A stretch of DNA of 7,919 nucleotides, from contig CALGBT010000020.1 of assembly GCA_937884235.1 (NCBI GenBank), forward strand, positions 1-7,919. Reading direction: 5' to 3'. Source of the stretch: an uncultured Pseudomonadota bacterium (GTDB lineage Bacteria; Myxococcota_A; UBA9042; CAIXZC01). The notes under the pieces were generated by a model, which made no database searches, was not told the origin of the DNA, and saw only the letters and a list, made by a program, of their open reading frames with translations. Shown in pieces: positions 1-5,430 of this stretch; position 1 is the first letter of the stretch, and each line of letters begins with the position of its first letter. A program made the translations under genes and the position numbers.

Positions 1-454
1 GATTGTGCACGAAGGCAATGACCTCGGAGGCCCCGTCGGCATAGCCGAAGTGCCCCATCCGGTCCCAGGGCGCAACCCCCGTGTAGCCTTCGCTCCACGA
101 TGGATTCTCGTTGTGCGGACTGCTGCCGGTGCTCTTGTACTTGTCGATGTGGGTGACGTAGTAGTCGCAGTGCGCCTGACAGGCCTTGTTGATGGCCCCG
201 ATCATATCCAACGGAGGCAGGTCGCTCATGGCCCGATACCAATTGGTGCGCTCAATAGCCTTCACCTGATCGTCCCGGGCATCGTCAGGGACGAAGCCCA
301 TGGGGATGGGAGGGAGCTCGTCGACGCGGTAGTCGATGTCTGGCTCAGCTAGAATGTCGCGCCAGAACTCCTCTGAGCTAGGAGCGCCGTCGTCACCGCA
401 GGCAAGCAGTAGCATCGTGAAGAGGAACAGGAGTGAACGGCGTTTCTGCATCAT
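1..454 (-). CDS. CAP/SCP-domain lipoprotein, N-terminal part (cut by left window edge)
   Basis: This minus-strand reading frame stays open from ATG at 454 to the window edge, giving 151 residues with the C-terminus missing. A basic start (MMQKRR) and a hydrophobic stretch lead to a lipobox LLAC with Cys19, so it is probably a lipoprotein exported and lipidated at the membrane. After a low-complexity acidic linker, residues about 65-151 resemble the CAP (SCP/PR-1/YkwD-like) fold: a helix with ERTNWYRAMSDLPPL, then KACQAHCDYYVTH, and a segment with HNE, GYTG and HFGYADG. Bacterial CAP proteins are extracytoplasmic; for most the activity is unknown. Two adjacent ATGs (454 and 451) could start it, with only a weak AAGG upstream. 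It lies 36 nt after the PilZ gene, so the two are probably co-transcribed. The lipoprotein call is strong; the CAP call is from motif memory and the domain is incomplete. Confidence 0.8.
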   Translation of the reverse strand, partial: MMQKRRSLLFLFTMLLLACGDDGAPSSEEFWRDILAEPDIDYRVDELPPIPMGFVPDDARDDQVKAIERTNWYRAMSDLPPLDMIGAINKACQAHCDYYVTHIDKYKSTGSSPHNENPSWSEGYTGVAPWDRMGHFGYADGASEVIAFVHN

Positions 455-490
455 TGACCGGACCTTATCTTGTGGCTGCAAGCAGGCTGA

Positions 491-850
491 TTACGACAGC
501 GCATCCCCCCGGGCAGCCATATCTTCGATCAGAGAATCCCATTTCTGCTGGGCACCGGGAGCGAAACTGTAGACCTGGACCCCAACCCCGAGTGGCGATT
601 CGCCGGGGCCCGGGATGATCCTGGCAACTACCCCGCGACAGGAGATGTTCCCGGACGGCGAATAGACCTCCAGGTCAATGACTCGGCCCGGCTCAATGGG
701 AAACCCCTTGAGCGTCTTGGTGACAATAGCAAGGCCGCTTTGCGAAAGATTCTCGACGTGAAAGTAATAGTCAAGTGAGGATTCCGGAACCCTCACCATT
801 GCCATCATGTCCGGCGTGCGAAAACGGGGATGAGCTCTGCGGTCGTCCAT
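491..850 (-). CDS. PilZ-domain protein (putative c-di-GMP receptor)
   Basis: A 119-residue protein consisting of little more than one PilZ domain. The c-di-GMP-binding signature is present in both parts: RxxxR within RRAHPR (Arg5, Arg9) and NxSxxG as NLSQSG (Asn34, Ser36, Gly39). The following beta-rich region (about 52-95) fits the PilZ barrel, and the C-terminus is a short helix. No signal peptide or membrane segment is seen, so it should be a cytoplasmic adaptor that binds c-di-GMP and a partner protein; the partner cannot be read from sequence. ATG at 850 has GGAG 5 nt upstream. The gene is 61 nt from MeaB, a wider gap than any within the preceding operon, and a possible promoter lies in that gap. 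It is followed closely by the CAP lipoprotein gene. Confidence 0.9.
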   Translation of the reverse strand: MDDRRAHPRFRTPDMMAMVRVPESSLDYYFHVENLSQSGLAIVTKTLKGFPIEPGRVIDLEVYSPSGNISCRGVVARIIPGPGESPLGVGVQVYSFAPGAQQKWDSLIEDMAARGDALS

Positions 851-873
851 ATGGGCTCCATTGCTACGGACGA

Positions 874-902
874 ATCATAGGAGATGTTCGTCCCCAATGC
901 AA
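874..902 (-). promoter_or_regulatory. Possible sigma-70 promoter for the PilZ-lipoprotein pair
   Basis: Read on the minus strand, TTGCAT (897-902) is followed after 17 nt by TATGAT (874-879). The -10 box matches the consensus at 5 of 6 positions and the -35 box at 3 of 6. It lies in the gap between MeaB and PilZ, about 25 nt upstream of the PilZ start. It would allow expression of PilZ and the lipoprotein apart from the microcompartment operon. Such matches also occur by chance, so the call is moderate. Confidence 0.4.
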
Positions 903-911
903 ACGTCGGCG

Positions 912-1856
912 CTACCTGCCTTCAGCAAGTATCTCACTGAGCAGCAGATCCGCTACCTCATAGGGCGAAACCTCACGGGCCAGCAACCGCTTGCTGACGT
1001 CCTGCCGCTCATCAAACTCCCGGAACCGCTGATTGAACCGCTCCTGCGTCGACTCCCGGACGTAGGAAAGAATAATCTCCCGGAGTCTCGCCTGATCCCG
1101 CTTTGCCTTCTCGCCCGAGGCGCTGATCTTGCCCAGATGAGCAATCATCGCATCCCCCAATTCCCGGATGCCCACGTTGCTGGGAGCGACGGTCTTCAGC
1201 ACGGGAACGCGGTCCTCGTCTTCGTGGTGGACGATGTGCTGGAGGGTTGACAACTCGGCCATGACCCGCTCCACCCCCGGTCGGTCAGCCTTGTTCACTA
1301 CAAAGATGTCAGCAATCTCGAGGATGCCGGCCTTCATGATTTGAATTTCGTCGCCCATGCCGGGTACCAGGACCACTACCGAAGTGTGGGCGGTCTTGAC
1401 GATTTCAACCTCATCCTGTCCCACGCCCACGGTTTCAATAATGACAATGTCATAGCCCATGCCATCCATGACCGTTACCACATCGTTGGTGGAGCGAGTG
1501 AGGCCCCCCAGGTGCCCTCGGGTCGCCAGGGAGCGGATGAAGACCCCCTCGTCTTCGGCATGGCGCTGCATGCGGATGCGGTCACCCAGGATGGCGCCTC
1601 CGGTAAAAGGACTCGATGGGTCGATGGCAATCACACCGACGGTGAGGTTGCGGCTCCGGAGATCCTGCACGACCATGTCCACTAGAGTGCTCTTGCCCGC
1701 GCCGGGGTTGCCGGTGATGCCGATGACGTGGGCTTTGCCGGTGTGCTCAAAGAGGTCCGACAACTCCTGCCTCGCCCGGGGATCGCGGTCGTCCGCCAGC
1801 CGCATGAGGCGCGCCGCGGCCCGAATATCTCCTCGGATGATGCGCTCATGGAGCAT
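912..1856 (-). CDS. meaB: MeaB/ArgK-type G3E GTPase, chaperone of B12-dependent acyl-CoA mutase
   Basis: A full-length 314-residue member of the MeaB (ArgK) family of G3E P-loop GTPases. MeaB binds adenosylcobalamin-dependent methylmalonyl-CoA mutase or related mutases, gates cofactor loading and protects the enzyme from inactivation. Visible motifs in order are Walker A GNPGAGKST (residues 49-57), the switch region with DPSSPFTGGAILGDR (79-93), RGHLGG (113-118), ETVGVGQDE (141-149), and the G4 guanine motif NKAD (188-191). The C-terminal helical region (about 245-314) corresponds to the family's dimerisation part. ATG at 1856 has GAGGGA just upstream. The gene starts 13 nt after the UPF0210 gene and is the last of the tightly spaced operon. 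No mutase subunit lies in the window, so its client is encoded elsewhere. The older name ArgK (arginine kinase) is a misnomer. Confidence 0.95.
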   Translation of the reverse strand: MLHERIIRGDIRAAARLMRLADDRDPRARQELSDLFEHTGKAHVIGITGNPGAGKSTLVDMVVQDLRSRNLTVGVIAIDPSSPFTGGAILGDRIRMQRHAEDEGVFIRSLATRGHLGGLTRSTNDVVTVMDGMGYDIVIIETVGVGQDEVEIVKTAHTSVVVLVPGMGDEIQIMKAGILEIADIFVVNKADRPGVERVMAELSTLQHIVHHEDEDRVPVLKTVAPSNVGIRELGDAMIAHLGKISASGEKAKRDQARLREIILSYVRESTQERFNQRFREFDERQDVSKRLLAREVSPYEVADLLLSEILAEGR

Positions 1857-1869
1857 GCTTTCCCTCGGT

Positions 1870-3246
1870 CTAGTTCTTGGTGGCCATAATCGGGGGCGGA
1901 ATCCGCCCCTTCAGGTTGATGAAGTCCGCACTGGAGAACTGCGGCACTGCCATTACCACCAACTGCCCCAGCAAACCGCCAAGATCGACGACGCCGCCTG
2001 GTCCCATGTCCGGCACCGGGATGATCCGCACGGCCGTGGTCTTCATGTTGACCATGCCAATGGCCAACTCGTCGGCAATGATCCCGCTAATTGATTCGGC
2101 GGGGGTATCCCCCGGCACTGCCACCATGTCAAGCCCCACCGAGCAGACTGCGGTCATCGCCTCCATCTTCTCGAGTGAGATGGAGCCCCGCAAGGTGGCC
2201 GAGATCATGCCCTGATCTTCCGAAACCGGGATGAAGGCACCGGAGAGACCGCCCACTGAGGAGGAGGCCATAGTCCCACCCTTCTTCACCGCATCAACCA
2301 GCATGGCCAGAGCCGCAGTGGTTCCCGGGGCCCCAGTCGACTCGATGCCCATCACCTCGATGATGTCGGCAATGGAATCCCCTACGGCCGGCGTTGGCGC
2401 CAGCGAGAGGTCGACGATGCCAAAGGTAACCGGGTCACCTAGTTGCCTGACCACCTCCCGGCCAATGAGTTCGCCGGCCCGAGTGATCTTGAAGGCCATC
2501 TTCTTGATGGTCTCTGTGATGTCCAGGAGGTTGTCAAACGGGGTGGAAGCCTTGAGGCGCTTCAGGGCTGCCAGCACTACGCCAGGCCCGCTCACACCAA
2601 CGTTGATTACCGCATCAGGCTCCCCCACGCCGTGGAAGGCCCCGGCGATGAAGGGGTTGTCGTCGGGGGCATTGCAGAAGACCACCAGCCGGGCACAGCC
2701 AGCACCGTGCGGCGTAATGTTGGCCAGATCCTTGATGATATGCCCCATCTTGCGGATGGCATCGAGATTGAGCCCGGCCCGAGAAGTACCCAGGTTAATG
2801 GACGAGCAGAGGTGGGAGGTCTGGGCCAGGGCCTGGGGAATAGACTCCATGAGCAGGTTGTCGCCCCGCGTCGCCCCCTTCTGCACCAGGGCCGAGTAGC
2901 CGGCGATGTAATCAACCCCCACGTCCTCTGCCACCTTGTCCAGAATCCGGGCTACCGCGACATACTCATCAACCGACTTCAACCCCTCGCAGACCAGGGA
3001 GATCGGCGTCATGGATATCCGCTTGTTGACGATGGGGATGCCGTAGGTATCTTCGACGCTCTCGGCAATCTCCACCAGTCGGCTGGCTCGCTCATATATG
3101 CGATTGTAGAGAAACTTGCACGTGGCCTCCACGTCTCCGCGGGGGGCGTCCAGGAGGCTGAGCCCCAGGGTCACGGTGCGAATGTCGAGATGCTCCGCCT
3201 CGATCATGCGGATCGTCTCGTGGATCTCCTTCATATTGATGAGCAT
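1870..3246 (-). CDS. UPF0210 / DUF711 (PFL family) protein
   Basis: A 458-residue protein of the UPF0210 family (DUF711, also labelled PFL family), near the family's usual length of about 450. Conserved blocks include ETIRMIEAEHLDIRTVTLG near the N-terminus, GIPIVNKRISMTPI (69-82), DNPFIAGAFHGVGEPDAVIN (196-215) followed by VGVSGPG, and near the C-terminus STGAPGTTAALAML, MASSSVGGLSGAF and PVSEDQG. No signal peptide or membrane segment is seen. The biochemical function is not established; the name PFL reflects old annotation and does not show pyruvate formate-lyase activity. The family is commonly encoded next to a small UPF0237 ACT-domain protein, as here (3 nt gap), which suggests a functional pair or complex. 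Family members tend to begin at the residue equal to Met5, so ATG at 3234 is an alternative start, but neither ATG has a strong ribosome binding site; AAGG precedes the first. Confidence 0.93.
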   Translation of the reverse strand: MLINMKEIHETIRMIEAEHLDIRTVTLGLSLLDAPRGDVEATCKFLYNRIYERASRLVEIAESVEDTYGIPIVNKRISMTPISLVCEGLKSVDEYVAVARILDKVAEDVGVDYIAGYSALVQKGATRGDNLLMESIPQALAQTSHLCSSINLGTSRAGLNLDAIRKMGHIIKDLANITPHGAGCARLVVFCNAPDDNPFIAGAFHGVGEPDAVINVGVSGPGVVLAALKRLKASTPFDNLLDITETIKKMAFKITRAGELIGREVVRQLGDPVTFGIVDLSLAPTPAVGDSIADIIEVMGIESTGAPGTTAALAMLVDAVKKGGTMASSSVGGLSGAFIPVSEDQGMISATLRGSISLEKMEAMTAVCSVGLDMVAVPGDTPAESISGIIADELAIGMVNMKTTAVRIIPVPDMGPGGVVDLGGLLGQLVVMAVPQFSSADFINLKGRIPPPIMATKN

Positions 3247-3249
3247 GGG

Positions 3250-3888
3250 CTATACCTTGTGCATCGCTTTGAAGATGCCCTCATGCATTACCAGGACCTG
3301 AACCTGACCCAAGCGGGTGGCCTCGTCCTGGAGCTTCTCCTTGAAGACCCGAAAGGAGATGTCTCGCTCCTCCAGACCTGCCAGGCCGACGATGAAGATC
3401 ATGGAGAAGTACTGGTCGATGATAACCTGGTTGATGTCCGCCAGATCGCCGCCGCAGTCAGCCACCACAGCGGAAATTCTGGCCACCACCCCCGGCTTGT
3501 TCCGACCCACCACCGTGACAATGGCCCGAGCTCTGTCGTCTGGTGCGTAGCTGTTCAGCACCGCGTTTCTGCCGGCGGAGTCCAGGTTCTGGCCGGGATG
3601 GCGCTCCATGGCCGCGGCCTCGGGGATCGGCGGCAAGGCCGGTGCTGGTGGTGCGTTGCCCGCCTTGCTGACTTCCGCCAGCACGATCTGCTCGATGATT
3701 CTGCTGATGTCAGAGTCGGTCATGGGCTCGGCCGCCGTGCGCGGCGGAGCGATGCCGTACTGCAGCGAGATACTGTTGCGGGACGCGTAGTCGCGGGCCC
3801 CCGGTGTCAGGACCATCTCCCGGGTGACCACGAAGGTCCCGTTGGTTGCCCCCGCCTTGATTTCTGCTTCCGTAATCGCCTTCTTCAT
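3250..3888 (-). CDS. EutQ/EutT-like N-terminus, encapsulation-like helix and UPF0237 ACT domain in one protein
   Basis: A 212-residue three-part protein. Residues 1-45 (MKKAITEAEIKAG, then LTPGARDYASRN) resemble the short N-terminal module of the ethanolamine-utilisation proteins EutQ and EutT, with the hallmark [IL]TPxAR. Residues 57-76 form a predicted amphipathic helix (DISRIIEQIVLAEVSKAG) flanked by a Pro/Ala-rich stretch (NAPPAPALPP), the typical look of a BMC encapsulation peptide. Residues about 121-205 are an ACT domain of the UPF0237 type, with VVGRNKPGVVARIS, then DINQVIIDQYFSM. UPF0237 proteins are normally only about 90 residues, so roughly 120 residues have been added in front. 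ACT domains usually bind amino acids or other small molecules. The gene lies 30 nt after the fourth BMC-P gene and 3 nt before its UPF0210 partner. The ACT call is firm; the targeting call rests on pattern. Confidence 0.88.
   Translation of the reverse strand: MKKAITEAEIKAGATNGTFVVTREMVLTPGARDYASRNSISLQYGIAPPRTAAEPMTDSDISRIIEQIVLAEVSKAGNAPPAPALPPIPEAAAMERHPGQNLDSAGRNAVLNSYAPDDRARAIVTVVGRNKPGVVARISAVVADCGGDLADINQVIIDQYFSMIFIVGLAGLEERDISFRVFKEKLQDEATRLGQVQVLVMHEGIFKAMHKV
3661..3720 (-). other. Candidate BMC encapsulation peptide inside the ACT protein
   Basis: This segment encodes residues 57-76 of the ACT protein. Hydrophobic residues Ile61, Ile64, Ile65, Ile68, Val69, Leu70 and Val73 alternate with charged or polar ones at helical spacing, and the helix ends in KAG before a Pro/Ala-rich linker. 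Known encapsulation peptides of PduP, PduD and PduL are about 18-20 residues long with the same I-xx-[IV][IV]-xx-VL-x-E pattern, joined to their cargo by a flexible linker. The position between two domains, rather than at a terminus, is less common. A plain linker helix or oligomerisation helix remains possible. Confidence 0.6.
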
Positions 3889-3905
3889 CCTCGCAAAACC
3901 TCGCT

Positions 3906-3926
3906 ACTTCGTGACCCCTCAGGGGG
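3906..3926 (-). other. Small hairpin over the stop codon of the fourth BMC-P gene
   Basis: Read on the minus strand, ACCCC-CTGA-GGGGT forms a 5-bp stem with a 4-nt loop, and the loop contains most of the TGA stop codon of the fourth BMC-P gene. There is no run of T after it, so it does not look like an intrinsic terminator. It separates the shell genes from the ACT gene and might affect mRNA stability or the expression ratio of the two halves; this is speculative. Confidence 0.3.
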
Positions 3927-4296
3927 TGTAATCCTGCCGCAGGCGAGTTCCATCGCCGCCGGGATGGCTGACGACAGGGTCTACCTGGAAGTGATCGACG
4001 ATTGCCACTACCGCGGCATCGATGGGCCTGCCTGGGGCAACCCCGGCAGCCAGATCCGGTTCGACAGCAACCCGGGCGGAGTGGCCAAAGGCCACCACCA
4101 CGTCTTCCCCCACCCCAGCTCCCAGGATGTCAGCCGCAACGACGCCATCGAGCATGGTGAAGGGCGATGGACGGTTGAGCATCTCCGGCGCCAGATCCGC
4201 AATGTGGTAAGGCCGGATGAGGAGGAACTTGAGACCCTCCAGGCTCTCCCACTTCGCAGTTGACCAGACCGTTCCTACGACACGTCCCATGAACAT
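3919..4296 (-). CDS. BMC-P (EutN/CcmL) vertex shell protein, fourth copy
   Basis: A 125-residue protein of the EutN/CcmL/BMC-P family (Pfam EutN_CcmL type), whose pentamers close the vertices of bacterial microcompartment shells. The family start is clear (MGRVVGTVWSTAK, then LEGLKFLLIRPY), followed by GVVAADILGAGVGEDVVVAFG (51-71) and the closing strand PIDAAVVAIVD (91-101). Compared with the usual ~90-100 residues it carries about 20 extra residues at 31-50 (around DLAPEMLNRPSP) in the loop between the first and second halves, and a C-terminal tail of about 24 residues. ATG at 4296 has GGAGGA about 7 nt upstream; Met3 would be an alternative. The gene follows the third copy after 3 nt. Which face the extra loop points to cannot be said without a model. 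Confidence 0.95.
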   Translation of the reverse strand: MFMGRVVGTVWSTAKWESLEGLKFLLIRPYHIADLAPEMLNRPSPFTMLDGVVAADILGAGVGEDVVVAFGHSARVAVEPDLAAGVAPGRPIDAAVVAIVDHFQVDPVVSHPGGDGTRLRQDYTP

Positions 4297-4299
4297 CGT

Positions 4300-4617
4300 C
4301 TATTCCTCCACAACCACCGACTCACGGCCGTCGATTTCCTGCGAATGGGCATCAATAATGCGGCTGATGGCAGCATCCACCAGAACCAACCGGTTGTCCG
4401 GCGGTTGCAAGACCGCACGGGCACCGCTGCCCCAGCTAACCGTCACAATGTGTCCGGGCCGAGCCCCGATTTCGTCCAACGCCACCACCACTTCACCGGT
4501 GACGGCAAGGCTCTCGCCATCCTGCTCCAGGGCCGCCACCAGCATCACTTTGCGCGCTTCAAAATGCGGACTCTTGCGGGTGGACCACACCTCGCCGATG
4601 ACTTTGCCGAGCATCAT
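4300..4617 (-). CDS. BMC-P (EutN/CcmL) vertex shell protein, third copy
   Basis: A 105-residue EutN/CcmL-family pentameric shell protein. It opens with MLGKVIGEVWSTRKS, continues with VVVALDEIGARPGHIVTVSWGSGAR (43-67) and ends with VDAAISRIIDA (80-90) plus a short acidic tail. This is the copy closest to the minimal family length. Its ATG overlaps the stop codon of the second copy as ATGA, which indicates translational coupling; a GGAGG lies 10 nt upstream within the preceding coding sequence. A second ATG directly follows the first (4614), so the true start may be one codon later. It is clearly diverged from the other three copies, so this is not a recent tandem duplication. Confidence 0.95.
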   Translation of the reverse strand: MMLGKVIGEVWSTRKSPHFEARKVMLVAALEQDGESLAVTGEVVVALDEIGARPGHIVTVSWGSGARAVLQPPDNRLVLVDAAISRIIDAHSQEIDGRESVVVEE

Positions 4618-4991
4618 CTCCGCCGGTCCTCCGCCATGGTCGTCTCATCAGTAAGGCGCAGGGTTGTCGGCGCAAATCCAGGACGCAGCGCAAAGGGGAC
4701 TTGCGGGTCCTCCAAGGAGGCCCTGGGGATGGTCGTCTCGTCGACAATGGCCATAATGGAGGCCTCCACCGGCGTCCTGCAGTCCCCCGCCATCCAGCGA
4801 CCAGGCTGGCCGATGCATACCAGTACATCCTGCCCGATTTCGGCCCCCACCTGATCCGCGGCGACAACGTGGTCGGTGGGAACGATGGGGTTGTACCAGC
4901 AGTAAGGGCGAACTATAGCCAGCTTGAGGTTGCCCAGCCGCTCGCTTTTGCGAGTCGCCCAGACGTTTCCCACTACCCGGCCCAGAATCAT
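4614..4991 (-). CDS. BMC-P (EutN/CcmL) vertex shell protein with C-terminal tail, second copy
   Basis: A 125-residue EutN/CcmL-family shell pentamer protein: MILGRVVGNVWATRKSERL, then LKLAIVRPY, HVVAADQVGAEIGQDVLVCIG (41-61) and TPVEASIMAIVD (73-84). The core ends near residue 85 and is followed by a tail of about 40 residues (86-125) rich in Thr, Pro and charged residues, unusual for the family. I place the start at ATG 4991 rather than at an upstream in-frame ATG at 5024, because GGAGG stands 7 nt before it, because the family begins at this Met, and because it forms an ATGA overlap with the stop of the first copy. The tail could face the lumen and bind cargo or a partner, but this is inference. 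Confidence 0.95.
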   Translation of the reverse strand: MILGRVVGNVWATRKSERLGNLKLAIVRPYCWYNPIVPTDHVVAADQVGAEIGQDVLVCIGQPGRWMAGDCRTPVEASIMAIVDETTIPRASLEDPQVPFALRPGFAPTTLRLTDETTMAEDRRR

Positions 4992-5320
4992 GGTGCCACC
5001 TCCGGAAAGATGGAGGTGTCGCACTCTGCGGCATCGATAATGGCTACCACCACGTCCTTGACGGGCAGGCCTGCACCGACGGTCAAATCACGCACTCGGC
5101 TGCCGTGCGCCACCAGAACGTACTCGCCCACCCCCGCACCCAACTGGTCCAGGGCCACGAGAATGCCGCTCTTCACAGCCGCCGGGGAGTTGGTGCTGAT
5201 GTCCACCGTCCCGGCTCCGGCAGCAAAGGAAACCTCCTGCACCCGCAGAAGCTTCTCCTGCCGGAGAGAGTCGGCTTCCTTCCCGCCCCATACCGAACCG
5301 ATGACCCGACATAGTCTCAC
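4988..5320 (-). CDS. BMC-P (EutN/CcmL) vertex shell protein, first copy and first gene of the operon
   Basis: A EutN/CcmL-family shell pentamer protein of 110 residues. Family motifs are RLCRVIGSVWGGKE at the start, EKLLRVQEV, ILVALDQLGAGVGEYVLVAHGS (about 53-74) and PVKDVVVAIIDAA (about 86-98). It begins with GTG. I prefer GTG at 5320 because a GAGG (5327-5330) lies 6 nt upstream and because the family typically starts two residues before the RV motif region; GTG at 5326, directly after the GAGG, would add two residues. A near-consensus promoter lies about 45 nt upstream, marking this as the operon's first gene. Its stop codon overlaps the start of the second copy by 4 nt (ATGA). Confidence 0.94.
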   Translation of the reverse strand: MRLCRVIGSVWGGKEADSLRQEKLLRVQEVSFAAGAGTVDISTNSPAAVKSGILVALDQLGAGVGEYVLVAHGSRVRDLTVGAGLPVKDVVVAIIDAAECDTSIFPEVAP

Positions 5321-5326
5321 AACCAC

Positions 5327-5330
5327 CCTC
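5327..5330 (-). promoter_or_regulatory. Ribosome binding site deciding the first BMC-P start
   Basis: GAGG on the minus strand stands 6 nt before GTG 5320 and 0 nt before GTG 5326. The spacing favours translation from 5320. Confidence 0.6.
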
Positions 5331-5364
5331 GCACGCGCGTCCGCACAACAACATAGACTGCGTG

Positions 5365-5394
5365 TTTATACCAGTCCGCACGCGTAGCGGTCAA
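5365..5394 (-). promoter_or_regulatory. Sigma-70-type promoter of the microcompartment operon
   Basis: On the minus strand TTGACC (5389-5394) is followed after 18 nt by TATAAA (5365-5370). Each box matches the consensus at 5 of 6 positions. It sits in the 110-bp gap between the DUF4340 gene and the first BMC-P gene and predicts a short leader of about 35-40 nt. The spacer holds CCGC and GCGG arms around ACGCGT, and GTGCGGAC occurs both in the spacer (5374-5381) and in the leader (5339-5346), which could serve as regulator sites. No intrinsic terminator is evident for the upstream DUF4340 gene, so some read-through is possible. Confidence 0.7.
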
Positions 5395-5430
5395 ACGGTA
5401 TGTTGGGATGGGACGATACTGACGCCCGGG

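Noticed and set aside
2443..4263. A 606-codon open frame on the plus strand, opposite the UPF0210, ACT and fourth BMC-P genes
   Set aside because: It lies antisense to three genes with clear family motifs, its translation is rich in His, Arg, Gly and Asp without recognisable motifs, and such long shadows are expected in high-GC DNA.
4992..5024. An upstream in-frame ATG that would add 11 residues to the second BMC-P protein
   Set aside because: The family starts at the later Met, which has GGAGG 7 nt before it and an ATGA overlap with the preceding gene.
3919..5320. The four BMC-P genes as a recent tandem duplication
   Set aside because: The proteins share family motifs but differ strongly in sequence, length and insertions, so they are old paralogues.
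5401..5430. CCCGGG palindrome just after the DUF4340 stop as a possible terminator
   Set aside because: The stem is too short and no T-run follows on the minus strand.
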